DNA from: Apostichopus parvimensis | Lineage: Eukaryota > Echinodermata > Holothuroidea > Aspidochirotida > Stichopodidae | Assembly (NCBI GenBank): GCA_000934455.1 | Contig: KN894455.1 | Location: forward strand, 8,335-72,334 | Direction of reading: 5' to 3' | Length of the DNA stretch: 64,000 nt | Shown: one piece after another, positions 47,675-59,175 of the stretch | How positions within the stretch are numbered: the first letter of the stretch is position 1 | Layout: the number at the start of each line of letters is the position of its first letter | Made by a program: the position numbers and the translations under genes | The notes under the pieces: generated by a model | Databases searched by the model: none | Seen by the model: the letters and a program-made list of their open reading frames with translations, nothing else | Told to the model about the DNA's origin: nothing

Positions 47675-48489
47675 GTACTGGTGTTTATTTTCTAGTTTCT
47701 GTGGGCAGTGTCTAATCTTAAAATGCCACAAATGATCGACAAACCAGCTTTAAATTTTGTAAATACGATAAGGTTCCCAAGGGGTCATTATGGCAAGGTT
47801 TTACTCTTTGGAAATCTTAGCTCCATCGAAACGTTTAATGATATCTTCCAAACAATGTCAGCAATTTTATCAAAATATTTGTATTTACTGATGAACATAT
47901 TCATTTCAAGGCAATTGTAAACATTATTACTCTTATATTTGACAAATATTTTTTGTTGCAAATTTATAGAATAGTTATTTTCTTCCCAGTGTAGTTTGCT
48001 TCTCTCTACTGTTTGATCAAAGTAACATTTTGTAGAACATAATTTACAGTTTATAGGGAATCATATCTCTAAATCTTGCAAATTTGCCACAAAATGTAGA
48101 ATGGATCAAACCAGTTTGAATTAATTCTCAATTTCAGAAATTGAACAAGTGTCCATACATATTACTGGTTTTGTACATTTGTCTACTTTATAGATTTTAA
48201 TGAACAATACTTGATCATAAAGTGTGGAATGTAAAAAAAATAAGTAATAAAGCATGATATTTTACTTTCCCATATTATTGCAAGTATTTTCTTCTAGCAT
48301 TTATACTAGTCTCGTTCAAGCCTTCAACCTGGCAGTTTACAATGAACACCTGGTAATGTACGAAAAAAAGAGGACAAAACAAATAGCCAAGTTGAGGATC
48401 GGATGAATCCAAAGCTACGTTGACCAAATCTGCCAGCTGCTACAGTACTTCAAAATAAGTTTAAAACTTATAACACGGTCTACAGTATA

Positions 48490-48700
48490 ATCTTCCTCAG
48501 AGGCTGAAAGATCTTATCTTCTTCAGAGGCTGAAGTGTTATTCAGCCTCTGAAGAAGATCCTGCTATGATCGAATCGTCAGGCCCACTTACTTTTACACA
48601 TTCTCTTACACAGGCTCTTTAGTGGATGAGCAGTTTGGTAACAGTTTTTGTTTTATTTTGACTGTCTACATTAGTGTAAATAACATGTATAAAGCAGCTT
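48490..48700 (+). repeat. Hairpin-bearing dispersed repeat, copy 1
   Basis: Carries GAAGATCCTGCTATGATCGA and, just before it, an inverted repeat: TCTTCTTCAGAGGCTGAA (48517-48534) against 48541-48558. Confidence 0.6.
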
Positions 48701-49059
48701 GAAACACTTCACAAATTGGGACTTCTACTCCATTCATTTAAGTGAGTCTTGACTAGTCAAAATGGAAACTACTTTGTCATTTATATAAATTTGCGTGAAA
48801 AAAAATGGGCAAAATCAGCTCAAAATGTTGCTCCGAGTAATATTTTTCTACTTTTCTTGCAACACTGTTGTGAAAGGTTACATATTGAAGATGTATGAAT
48901 TGTGCAGTTCACAAAGTAAAAAAAAAATGCACTTGTCCAAAATAGCAATTTAAATTCAGACTGGGCCTATTTGCATCCTTTTGTTACAGATAACATTATC
49001 AATTGCAATCCATTACAAGCATGCACACACCATCTCCAGTGATAGGTTAGAGGCTAGGT

Positions 49060-49260
49060 CATGGTCCTTTTTCATTTCATTCTGCCTCTGAATATCCTGC
49101 TAGGGATCAAAATTCCCGGCCCTCTTAATATTTATGTATTTACCTTCCACAGGCTATTGGCAGTAGATAAGCGCTGTTTCATAACCATGTTTTTCTCTCC
49201 TTGGTATTAACAAATTAATTATGCAGTTTGACTTTCGTGCAGTCCCTGAGACATCACTGA
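49060..49260 (+). repeat. Hairpin-bearing dispersed repeat, copy 2
   Basis: GCCTCTGAATATCCTGCTAG, GGCCCTCTTA and CACAGGCT follow in the same order as in copy 1. Confidence 0.5.
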
Positions 49261-50006
49261 TATCTTCCCCTTACCTCACCCTCTAAACAACCAATCCAAT
49301 CACATCTATTTTGAGATTATAAATAGGATGGAATTTGTGCTATATGGCATGCATGTCACTGTTATGTGGATAAAGGTGAATTATTCACAAGAGAACAATT
49401 TCATCGTGAAAATAGTTTCTCTGTAACGGCACTGATGTATACACCAGCCCTTTTCTGAGTTTCTAGTTGAATGGCAAAATAGAAAAAAGATCTGTTTTAA
49501 TATTAATAATTAGCTTATCTATGATTTTACTTTGTAATAAATGCAATACAGCTATTGCAGAAACCATACAAAAATCTACATTTAACTTATCGACAAGGCT
49601 CCACCAATCTATTTGGCCTTACCACTCTCTGCCCCTCCCCTCCCTCCCCACCTAATTGAATACCTCTCTACATATTAACAGGTTTTTCTGAATATAAATA
49701 CACAATTTCAGATAATGTCATACTTTAAACATATTGCAACCTGTTCATAAAAAAAATACCTTGCATAATGCTCTGGTGGGACAACATCTCAAAGGTTTCA
49801 ACATGCCTCACTCCCAGCCCCCCTCCCATCCCACTTCTCAACCCACAAAGGAAGAAAAAAAGGAAAAAATATATATATTTATCTATATCAACAGAAAGGC
49901 AGTAGAAAATTTGAAACGTTAAAGATACTTTTTAAAAAAAACTTTGTCACAAAAATAATCTTTTAATAAATAGTTACTTTTGTATAAATCAGCCTATCAA
50001 TATTTA

Positions 50007-50678
50007 TCATCTTATCCTACCAAATGCATTGACTTTACCAAGATGAGATTTGATGTCCAGACTAAAGGTACTCCACGCGTATTCTGTACATACTTTAAGT
50101 TGCGGGCAGGACGACCGAGGCGAAGGCTGCTGCTTGTGTAAACAGAATCCGGACACGGACCAAAATGTCTTGATGCTATCGTCGATCCATTTTACTAGCT
50201 CGGACCCAGTTTTTTTGCTATTTCTGTTGGCTTCGGCTAAAAGCGCCGAGTTGTCCTCTAAATCAAACACAGACCTAAGCGGGGAGAAGTCCTTCCCTAC
50301 ATAATTGTTTTTCAGAGGACCCGAATTAGTCTCAAACAGTTTAGAAGGGGATAACTCTTTATTATTCATGGTCGATAGTGGAACTATTAAAAAATTGACC
50401 TCTGCCACAACCTCCCACTGGTAAAGAATCTTTAAGGTCCACTTGCCAGGGCGGAGCGGCTTATTGAACGGCGGTTGATGGTGTAGTTCTTCTCGGTCGG
50501 CTTCTATGGTCGTGTCGAATGATGCTGCTATATGATTGGCTGGGTCGATCCATGTGATCGTTATGCTGTACTCTGAGCCTTTGACCCACATTGATGCAAA
50601 GGTCGGACTGTCGTATGGACCCATGATGTTTCCGTACTTTCTGAAAATTCGCTCTTTGGCATCAAAGTTAAGTCCAAC
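50007..50678 (-). CDS. XYLT last exon
   Basis: A 672-base terminal exon. It opens [20 protein letters not shown] where human reads [20 protein letters not shown], so the DWD motif of XYLT1 is NFD here. The rest is well conserved ([37 protein letters not shown]) and ends [13 protein letters not shown]; human ends SELGAVKPDGRLR. Confidence 0.97.
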   Translation of the reverse strand, partial: VGLNFDAKERIFRKYGNIMGPYDSPTFASMWVKGSEYSITITWIDPANHIAASFDTTIEADREELHHQPPFNKPLRPGKWTLKILYQWEVVAEVNFLIVPLSTMNNKELSPSKLFETNSGPLKNNYVGKDFSPLRSVFDLEDNSALLAEANRNSKKTGSELVKWIDDSIKTFWSVSGFCLHKQQPSPRSSCPQLKVCTEYAWSTFSLDIKSHLGKVNAFGRIR

Positions 50679-53600
50679 CTGTTGAGACCCAGAGACACAA
50701 CGGTAAGAATCAAAATATTGTGGAATGACTTAAAGTCTATATGGGACTTAAGTCTATATTAAGTCCAAAGTCTATATATTAAGTCTATATAGTGCATGAT
50801 ACTACAAGAGACGTGTATTATGTCAGGTCCTCAACATAACTTGTGTTTTGTTTCTTATATCTTCTGTTCACACCTCATAATTGATGTTATTCTTGGGGTT
50901 CTGATACTTCCGATAAACTCTTAAAACTATCCTCGGTTTGAGTTGATTTAGGACTGAATTTTTTGCCTTCTTGAAATTCTGTTTCAAAGGTTTCCAGTCA
51001 GCTTTCTGTTCATGATTTGTAAATAATATCAATAACAGGATTTCATATCATCAAATCCAACATTATAACTGTCCTGGGAATACAATGGTTGCCATAATTG
51101 GAGGCGGATCTTGGAACAACCGAAAGTGGTTTTATTGGAAGACATTAATCCACAAGGTGGAACATACCTAGTGATGAGTGCATTATTAAAAATGTTTATT
51201 ATTAAAAATCTTATGTAGTCTGATTTCTTACTACTGAGTGCCTACCAAGCTAAGTGAATAATTTAAGAAGTAACTTTCCACTCAAATCAGCAACCTGTGC
51301 CAATTTTGGAGAATTGACGACCTCACCTACCGTGGCATTTTAAACCAGTTTTCTGAATTGAGAATTAGATCTGCCATATATTATAAAGTTCACTCTGCAT
51401 CCAGTCTTAACAAGATAAAGGAAATAGACAATAGTGGCAGCAAACTAATAAGGCAGACTCCCACAAGTGCTATTAACAATTACGAATGTGGAAGGTATGT
51501 GTGGCCTTGACACACATTCTTGATGTGTTAATCCACAGACATAACATTACATATAGATGTTGAGCATAAAGTGGTAGGCATTTTGTTTGTTTCAGTTAAA
51601 GTGTGTGAAGACTCGCGCACAAAGAAACGTCTCATGCCAGTAATCTGACCTAGTTTCGAATGAGGTGTAACATAAGTGTTAGACACCACCATCGATCCCA
51701 GAAAATACACACAGATTGCTACCAAAGGTAATTAGACACTAGTGTACAGTCAGTACATACAGCTACGGTCAATACCCACAACACAGTGTACATAGCAGCG
51801 ATGGACATCTCAGGTCTATTTAAAAGATAACAAGGTATCACGTTTCATCACTGTCTGCATTTTGTAGCGACAAGAAGAAAACTTCACTTGCAAGCTACGG
51901 AAAGTTAACTTTTTCAGAGGTCGGCACGCGGTTTGGGCGAGTCTTCAATGCCTTTAACATTCCACTGAGAGCATGTACATTTCAACACAAAGCTCCAAGC
52001 ATATTGCTACTCAAAGAACTAACCTCTAGGCGTTTTAACCTTCCTCCAGGACCATCGATATTTAATATTCTATGTAAATTACTCAGAGGAAAAAAGGCTT
52101 CCACCATTTGAGTGTGGTTCAAAGAATCCACGGCACGAGCTGTCACTATTAGTCCTTTGAGGGAATCCATTCGGTAGTAGCCGGATACTTCGTGGGGCAT
52201 ATCACTGATCTTCAGAGAACAATTCTTATCTGTTGGCTAAGAAAACAAAACAGGAAAATAATTGTATTGGCTGAAGAAAACCCTGAGGGATTCCGCAGTA
52301 AATATGGCAACAGCATCGGCCATTCGACAGTGAAAATAGCGAGTTGAAAAGAGCAATGGCATGGACTGCACCAGACAATGTAATTGGCGTTAACATGCAG
52401 GACTCTGTAACATAGATGAATAGATTGGGTGTTGAGGGTAGGAAGAGGTGGGGATGTGAAGTTACATTCTGTGATTATGCACACAAGTTATCTGCATACC
52501 CTGCCCTCCATCCCCCCTTCCCCTCCCCTCCATCCCCACCCCTAATCCTTAAAGTACTAAATGCTCACAGTTTCTATTATGACTCTAAGTAAGTACAAGT
52601 GTATCATCATATCTCCATTGCTCTCCTTGTTGGAGACACATATATACAAGTACCTGTTCATTTAAGTTGACGGTCTCTTTCAAGACTCTCAGGAATGACC
52701 GGTAGGTGGTCATCTCTCCATCGCTGGCCACGGTCAAGGTGTCCTCTTCGTGATATATACTCTGAAAGTAAGTATTCATGCCGGGGGTACCCATCGGATA
52801 AGTGCTGTACAGGTAGGTATCTACTTGATTGATGACCGCGAGACTGACCACCGGCTCAAACTTCCTGGAGAAATAAACTGGACGGCTATTCTGTAGGAAC
52901 AAGCAAAGAAAGAATTGGCAGGCTGGTATCGAGGATTTACTTTAAAGCTATGGCCAGGTCATAACTGAAGAAAAATTCCTGACACGAGAAATTTGAGCAA
53001 AAAAGAAAGAAAGAAAGAAAGAGAGTCATGTATGGGAATTGATAAAATAATAGGAGTATTATAGCAAAAAATATGCTTGATGAATCTACTTTGAGAGCTT
53101 GTAGAAAGGCATATATTGGTAAAAGGTCGCATTTCAGAAGGAAATATTTGCTGAATGAATGGACAGATGGAGGATAGGAGGTTGGGACAGTGGAAGAGTG
53201 AAGGAAATGCTGTTACAGTTGATTATCTTTAGCACCACATGAGAGAATCAGAGCTGATAAATCATAGCAATAACCAATACAAACTAGAGAATAATAAACA
53301 TTTATAAGACAAAAAACTCATTACAAAAAGTCAATACAACACAAACCAAAACTAATAACATAAAAAAAAAAATCTTTGTACATCATCGGAGCAGAAAAAC
53401 TAAATTGTAAAAAATACCACCAGTATATAGTTATAGTTTATGAAAACCATTTTTCCACAGAAAATTGACATAAAAGTGTTGACAATCTATTTTTGTCTAT
53501 GCTAGTAGTTCTTGAAGATGTCGATCAGGATGCTCAAACTACTTCAGTTTGTACAGGTAATGATTTTTCCTTATTTAACTGGTTGGTGCTTCTTCCTATG

Positions 53601-56600
53601 AAAAGTACCGTGACATCAGATCTATAACAAGCTTCTTGTAAAAGTTTAAACAATTAAGTACCATCGGGTCATCAACGGTTCCAAGAATAGAATGATACAT
53701 CACGAGCTACTGGCCTGTAAACCAATGCATGCCATTTTGTGGGATTACAGGCATGTTAAACCACATATTCGACATACCTTCACTTTGTAAAAGTCTTCTG
53801 GTTTAAATACGTTCGGTGAGCAGCCGCACCAGTCGACGATGTGTTTGTACTGACACTGGCATCCGAGCTTCCTCTTCCAGTTGGTGATATGAAGGTTGTT
53901 ATCAATCATGGTCTCACAGTGTTCACTGTTTACCAGGACCAGATGGAAAAAGGACTGAAGAAAGAAAATACGAAAAAGAAAATATCAATAAAATAAATTA
54001 GAACAAAAATTTCTGAATAAAAAAGAAAGAAGGAAGATCTGGCAATGTTTGGAATATAATCACCTTTTTATTGATACTCTTACAACAGATGGTCAGAAAG
54101 GAGGGAGACATTCATCATCATATCCTTAACAGCTCTGTATGACCTTTGACATCTGAGCAATCCAACCTAAAACTTTTATGAACATGACTTTTGATGTTCA
54201 TCTTGTAGACCAGTAACATTTGAAGGAATGTTTAAGGCAGTTCACATTGAGTCCCCCTTTTCTTCACTCCACCCCCCCCCCCTCTTTTCCATCTTATCCC
54301 CAAATAATTGTTATATTTTGTCTATACTTTGCTTGTAGGAGTACCAATTACTCTTTACTGGTGCAGGCATAATTGGTGCCATTTTTACCCACCTCTCTCC
54401 CATTGCACACCACACATCCTTAGCATTGCTAAATGATTGCCTACACTTACCAACTTATCAAGCATAGTATTACATTTGATGGCCACTGTACATGTTAAGG
54501 GAACTGAGGACAATTTCATGTTGACTTTGATACAGTGTATAGTTACCTCTGATTAGAACCAATGAAAATCTGCAATAAAACTGCAAAGTGAGCAGTCAAC
54601 TTCAACTGGTCAACTTTGACTGTGTAATGACCAGTCAACTTTGACTGTGTAGTGAACCCTCAACTTTGACTTCTGTTTAGTGAGCTGTCAAATGTGACTG
54701 TGTAGTGAGTGCAGTGAGTCCACAAGATACACATCCTACATAAACTAACTATCAACAACCACACCTGCAGGTCCAGGAGATAAACATCCTACGTAAACTG
54801 TCTACAATCACATCAGCAGGTCCACAAGATAAACATCCTACATAAACTAACCAGTCAACATTTACATCTGCAGAAGGTCTGTAAGTCCACAGGATACATA
54901 TCCAACATGAACTAAGTAGTGAACATTCACCCCTGACTGATCGGTAACTGCTGTGCATGTTACATGATCCTGAGAGACTTAAAGAAGTGTGAATGCTGGT
55001 CTGTAGGACACGATTAACGCCCACAAAGATTTAGCAGCGAACATTCACCCAAGCAGAGTGCCTTAAACTGTACTGATTATTCATCTCTGTGCATGTTACA
55101 TGATCCTTAGAGACTTCAAGAAGTGTGTATGCTGGTCTGTAGGACACGATTAACACCCACAGCAGACAATCCTGAGCAGAGAGCCTTAAACTGTACTGAT
55201 TATTCATAGCTCTGTGCACGATATATGAAACTAATAAACTAAACAGATACTGTACTTGAAACAGCAGGTCTACGGACACAAATCCTAGACACGATTACGT
55301 TACAAACATTGCATTTACCTCTGCAGGAAGCAAGCTGTACTTGAACATTTCTTTCAGTCCATTGACCATGGTATTGTTGGCTGTTAGCAGGTACTGGCAA
55401 TATTCTCTATTCAGGGCAAACCAATCAGAACCTCCATCATACACGATGCCTTCTGGAAGTTTACGGTCTCCGATCCTCCACATGTGATTGTCACATTCAA
55501 TGAAGGTTCTGTCCAGCCCCTGTTTTTTTATAAATCGGCTGTGAAAATGGGGAAAACATATCGACACTATAACAATTCCTGCACAAGAAAAATATGACAT
55601 TGCTATTTTTAAGAATTTTTGTTTAATGCTCACCTGAAATTCGAAAGGGCTTAATGAAACAAATATATGCGTATTAACTTCTGAATATTGGCGTTTTTTC
55701 CCCCCCAAAAAAGCATTTATTGAAACTTACTCTCAAGGCAACACTACTTTATTACAATATTCATCAATAGTAATTAAGGTATGATGTGTACACTGGTTTA
55801 CCAAGGAGGTCAATGGGTTAAAGTCCTGTATGCTTTTATCACTCAGGCAGAATAAAAGCATCATAACAATACATTGATACAGTAGTTTATTCTTCAAGTT
55901 ACACTATATTGTCTTGTTGCCATAACAACTCACTCTCTGAAGAAGTGGGTATGCAAGTCAGCAGACACAAATCCAAGAAAAAAAGGGTTATATCGTGAAC
56001 AGCCACCTCCACAGGGAGCAGGCTGTTCTTGAACATCTCTTTATTCTGAATCTGAATATTACCATAACAAAACAATTGAACTTGTCTGCAGAAATGTCAA
56101 ATCATTAATCGAAAACCGTGTGGTTATGGAGCATTGTTACAGAGAGAAAGAAGAAAAATTAAAAGTAAAGCAAAATCACAATTTTAGAGACGGTAGATAG
56201 AGGGATGTTAGTGAAATGGTTTATATGGGATTCAAACTAACGGAATCTGTAGACAAATCTGATTTAAATATGAAAAGGTATGTCCATACCTTTAAAAAAA
56301 ATACAAAAACATATATATTTCGAAAAATATCTCACCGTAAGAAAAAGGTGGGGGAGGGGAGGGGTGAGGGAAGAAAATAAACTGGTAGGAGTAAATGAGA
56401 AAAAGTGCAAAAAAACAATACAAAAGTTTAATACTGCCAAAAACCTATTGCTAATGAAACAAAGTACATGATAGTCCTTTTCAACAACCCCAGGCACACC
56501 TCCCACCCATCAGCTTTAAAAATGTGTGACCAGCCCTCAATACTTAGTAACACCCAGAGATGGTCATGAAATTTGCCAAAAGTCATTGTTTCAGTTTCAT

Positions 56601-59175
56601 GGTGCATAATGTTACAATGTTATAAGGTTCTCTGGACCAAACTGAGAGGATTTGAATACCTTGCTGGGCCACAGAAAATTTGCCGACACTTTGCCCATGT
56701 TTGGTCTAGACCAGGGGTGGGCAACCTACGGCCCGCGGGCCACATGCGGCCCACCAGTGATTTTTTTTGCGGCCTGTGAGATGTCTCAAGAAAAAGAAAA
56801 AAATCAATCTATTTTACATCATCACAAAAAACGAGCTAGTTGCTTAGAATTTATCAGCACTAATTATTATTATGTTTTTGTGAATACAGATTAAGTACAC
56901 ACTCCTATTGCTTGAAAGGTTTGAAATCAACAGCAGGTCGTTGGTTAGGTGCGGCCCAGTCAATTTTTCTCTCCTTATATCTGGCCCATTCATCCAAAAA
57001 GGTTGCCCACCCCTGGTCTAGACTGACCTACTGAACATCCGTACTAGATTTATCTAACACCCAGCCTACTTTGACATTGATATTGTCATGTAAATATTGA
57101 GATAAATATGCCAGTGTGGCACCTTTGTGGCTACAGAGAAAAACATGGAACATTGCAATGATAACTTGAGTAAATCTGGCAGAAATAATAAAGTTGAGAA
57201 AATGAAAGCAGTGAATTCAGTTCCAAAACAGTGCATAAAAACAAGGAAAACACATTGTGCATTTTAAGTACATGTAGTACTTGTCAATAGATATAACTGG
57301 AGACAGACATGTTGAACAAGATGAAACAAAAACTGCACAGCAACTTAATTCCTGGTCGCTAAGGCCAGCAGAGGATTTAAAAATATAAAAAATATATAGA
57401 AAAATTATTGTGCTGTGTGTGAAATCTTTATTCACAAGAAAAATATTTACCTTCTATTTCAGTCGCACAAGATGAAGAATACAGGGGAAAAAAATTAGAT
57501 TGAGATGAAAATTTTGGGAAATATGATTTTGAACTATGACCTTATTTCCCATGAATGAAAAGGTTATAGATAAACAAAGTGTTGTGACTTGTTAAAAGAG
57601 CCAATTTCATTACTTCATTTGTTATCACCCATCACAAATGAATAACAAGGAGGTGGTGATATGACGGTTTCCTCCTTATGAGCAGATGCAAAAATCTTTC
57701 GTCCTCAATTAGCCATTCAGTTTGGTAAATACAGTATTTGTCTTACTGTTTTCATAAACATCTAAAAATTCCAAGGTTGGAGGAGGGAGGGATTTGGGAG
57801 GATGAGGGAGAAAAAGAAAATATGGTGTGTGGGAGAGGGGGAGGTGGAGGAAATCAACTGTGATGAACTTCTCCAGTGATATGATTAAAACTTAAAAATG
57901 GTTAGTTTGACCTTACATGGAATCATCCGAAACAAGTCACAACTAAATGTCTGGGATAGGCTGTTCTGAGTTGTTCAGTTTGAGAGCTTTACTCATTTCA
58001 CAATCCAAGAACCAGCTCATACAATCAAAGGAGTATGAACACTATTGTATGACGTCATATCACTTACTAAACACTGAATGAGCACTCACTTAACACTACC
58101 TTCTAATTCTGACATGATTTGGCAAGGTGTGCTACCATGTATAATTCTATGGGTAGGGGGGGGGGGATTTAGCCCCTCAGAATATATATCAAGGGGGGGC
58201 TGATCCCTTTCCCCAAATGGCAGACAGACTGTTACAAAAATCACATTGTACAGTACATACAGATACAACATGTATCTTCTTCAACATTGTTTCAAAAGTT
58301 GGAAGGAGCATGGAAAGGGGATATGGCTATTAAACCAGTACTTTACACACAGCTAGTAATTGACACACGGCTACCATTTTCACATCTTCACCAGGCCATG
58401 GTGCCGCCACATGTGGCTGTTTAAACACCATCCATTACTGGTCTGACTCCTGTCTCCAACCCCCCTGGCCCCTTCCCACCTTTCCTCAACTCTCAGTGTC
58501 ACTGAATTTACCTGGAAATGTCCACAGAAGAAGAAACAACAGGATTGACAAAGTTAGGCCAAAGCTTCAGCAGTTTTCCAATGAAAATGCCATCATCAGA
58601 GTATTGAAATAAATGTTTAATAGTGATAATAATAATAACTAAGATTTATTATGCGCTAATTATAAACAAAATAGTTGTCAAAAGCGCCATACATAAACTA
58701 TGAATAGAAAGAAAAGCAAAAACAATAATGCAACAATGAAAAAGACAGAATAATATCTTGAATTGGTTTTGAGGGTTAATTGCTGGCCTATCAGAAGTAG
58801 CCGGATGGTTGTATTCTTGATTGTGAAGTATCCGACTATCTGACTTCGTCTCAAATTATGACATATATCTCAAAATGCAGCTTGAACTAGTGACACATGC
58901 ACTGTACTTTTGAAACAATGATATATGTAAATATATTAAGAAAGAATGATAAGAGAAATACAAGTAAAAGAAGGAAAATAAAAATAAATAAAAGAACAAT
59001 CAGAAAAAGTTTAAAGTTTGATTATGGATGCTGCTGAGTGCATGTTGACATACATACGTAGCTTAAACAATGAGGGAAAGATAAAAACACCCACCTGCTT
59101 TCATCCCTGCCATGAGACTTGAGGAAATTGTACTGTCGATAATGACCCAGGAATTTCACCAGCTGAGCATTCGTC
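50007..59175 (-). CDS. Protein xylosyltransferase (XYLT1/2 family), 3' six exons
   Basis: Exons in gene order: 59175-59095, 55538-55319, 53954-53778, 52890-52654, 52236-52024, 50678-50007. They give 532 residues to a TGA stop and align throughout with the second half of human XYLT1 and XYLT2. The first three exons finish the GT14 catalytic domain ([46 protein letters not shown]). The last three are the Xylo_C domain ([46 protein letters not shown]). Known function: transfer of xylose from UDP-xylose to serine in proteoglycan core proteins, the first step of heparan and chondroitin sulfate assembly, in the Golgi as a type II membrane protein. The Glu of PAE, the likely catalytic base, is present. 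The transmembrane segment, stem and first half of the catalytic domain are not in the window, so the intron above 59175 is longer than 4.8 kb. The single gene cannot be assigned to XYLT1 or XYLT2. Confidence 0.95.
51596..51957 (-). mobile_element. TTAA-flanked MITE, copy 4 (in XYLT intron)
   Basis: Reads TTAA-AGTGTGTGAAGACTCG on the left and GTCTTCAATGCCT-TTAA on the right. Same orientation as copy 3. Confidence 0.85.
52024..52236 (-). CDS. XYLT exon: middle of Xylo_C
   Basis: Seventy-one codons starting [20 protein letters not shown]. Two AG acceptors are seven bases apart; only the upstream one (ttttcttag) keeps phase 0 with the previous exon, and its TDKNC matches human TDGENSC. Donor GAG|gttagt. 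Confidence 0.92.
52654..52890 (-). CDS. XYLT exon: start of Xylo_C region
   Basis: Seventy-nine codons from [20 protein letters not shown] to [10 protein letters not shown], phase 0 to 0. [20 protein letters not shown] matches human [20 protein letters not shown]. Acceptor ttcctacag; donor CAG|gtactt. Confidence 0.95.
53778..53954 (-). CDS. XYLT exon with WCGCSPN motif
   Basis: Fifty-nine codons, phase 0 to 0. Reads [20 protein letters not shown], then [20 protein letters not shown]. The cysteine cluster matches the disulfide-bonded region of human XYLT1 ([19 protein letters not shown]). Donor AAG|gtatgt. Confidence 0.96.
54590..54720. repeat. Minisatellite with GTCAACTTTGACTGTGTAGTGA-type unit
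   Basis: About five units of 22-30 bp in the XYLT intron just downstream of the 55319 exon. Confidence 0.8.
54718..54930. repeat. Tandem array, 50-65-bp unit
   Basis: Four units starting at 54718, 54771, 54820 and 54885, with core GTCCACAAGATAAACATCCT. The core resembles CAGGTCTACGGACACAAATC at 55264, which flanks the XYLT exon. Confidence 0.75.
54951..55235. repeat. Tandem array, about 130-bp unit
   Basis: Two full units (CTGTGCATGTTACATGATCC at 54951 and 55087) and the start of a third at about 55211. Confidence 0.8.
55319..55538 (-). CDS. XYLT exon with DGGSDWF motif
   Basis: Encodes [20 protein letters not shown], the [10 protein letters not shown] sugar-nucleotide region and [12 protein letters not shown]. 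Phase 2 in (one base C completes Ser), phase 0 out at GAG|gtaaat. The final Glu corresponds to the proposed catalytic base of human XYLT1. Confidence 0.96.
56005..56042 (-). pseudogene. Decayed copy of the end of an XYLT exon
   Basis: 38 bases match 55317-55354 with 6 differences, including the exon end and its splice boundary. On the minus strand it would read [12 protein letters not shown] instead of [12 protein letters not shown], followed by a weak donor gtggct. Similarity also extends about 60 bases into the flanking intron. Confidence 0.75.
56712..57015. mobile_element. hAT (Charlie-like) MITE with CAGGGGTGGGCAACCT ends
   Basis: Inverted ends CAGGGGTGGGCAACCT and GGTTGCCCACCCCTG, exact GTCTAGAC duplications (56704-56711, 57016-57023), and the GCGGCCC motifs found just inside many hAT elements of this class. 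No transposase. Confidence 0.93.
58622..58700. repeat. TAA-linked dispersed repeat, short copy
   Basis: ATAATAATAATAACTAAGAT is followed by TTATTATGCGCTAATTATAA and AAAAGCGCCATACATAAAC, the same layout as 20842-21110. A reverse-orientation remnant lies at about 41835-41905. Confidence 0.5.
59095..59175 (-). CDS. XYLT exon: end of catalytic N-half
   Basis: Reads [20 protein letters not shown] then HGRDESS; human has [20 protein letters not shown]. Acceptor ttcttcttag; donor AGCAG|gtgggt. With this donor the protein has one residue more (DESSR) than the human DNxR, but it is the only GT donor that fits phase 2. Confidence 0.9.

Larger units (their letters stand above)
45861..50006. other. Intergenic region between the convergent ICT1 and XYLT genes
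   Basis: Holds a 136-bp tandem duplication (46352-46619), a hAT MITE (47223-47674) and two copies of a hairpin-bearing repeat (about 48490-48700 and 49060-49260). On the minus strand, ATTAAA at 49962-49967 could be a poly(A) signal about 40 bases after the XYLT stop. No gene is visible. Confidence 0.6.
50679..55318 (-). other. XYLT introns between the last five exons
   Basis: Four introns: 50679-52023, 52237-52653, 52891-53777 and 53955-55318. The first contains a TTAA MITE (51596-51957). The fourth contains three adjoining tandem arrays (54590-55235). A short AAAG microsatellite lies near 53003-53022. The others hold nothing recognisable. Confidence 0.7.
55539..59094 (-). other. XYLT intron, 3.6 kb
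   Basis: Holds a decayed copy of the end of the neighbouring exon (56005-56042), a hAT MITE (56712-57015) and a TAA-linked repeat (58622-58700). No further coding is required by the phases. Confidence 0.6.

Noticed and set aside
48541-48580. Hammerhead ribozyme core (CTGAAGA, stem, GAAA)
   Set aside because: An extra base separates the CTGANGA box from the stem, copy 1 has GAAT instead of GAAA, and copy 3 lacks CTGA. No cleavage site and third helix could be placed.
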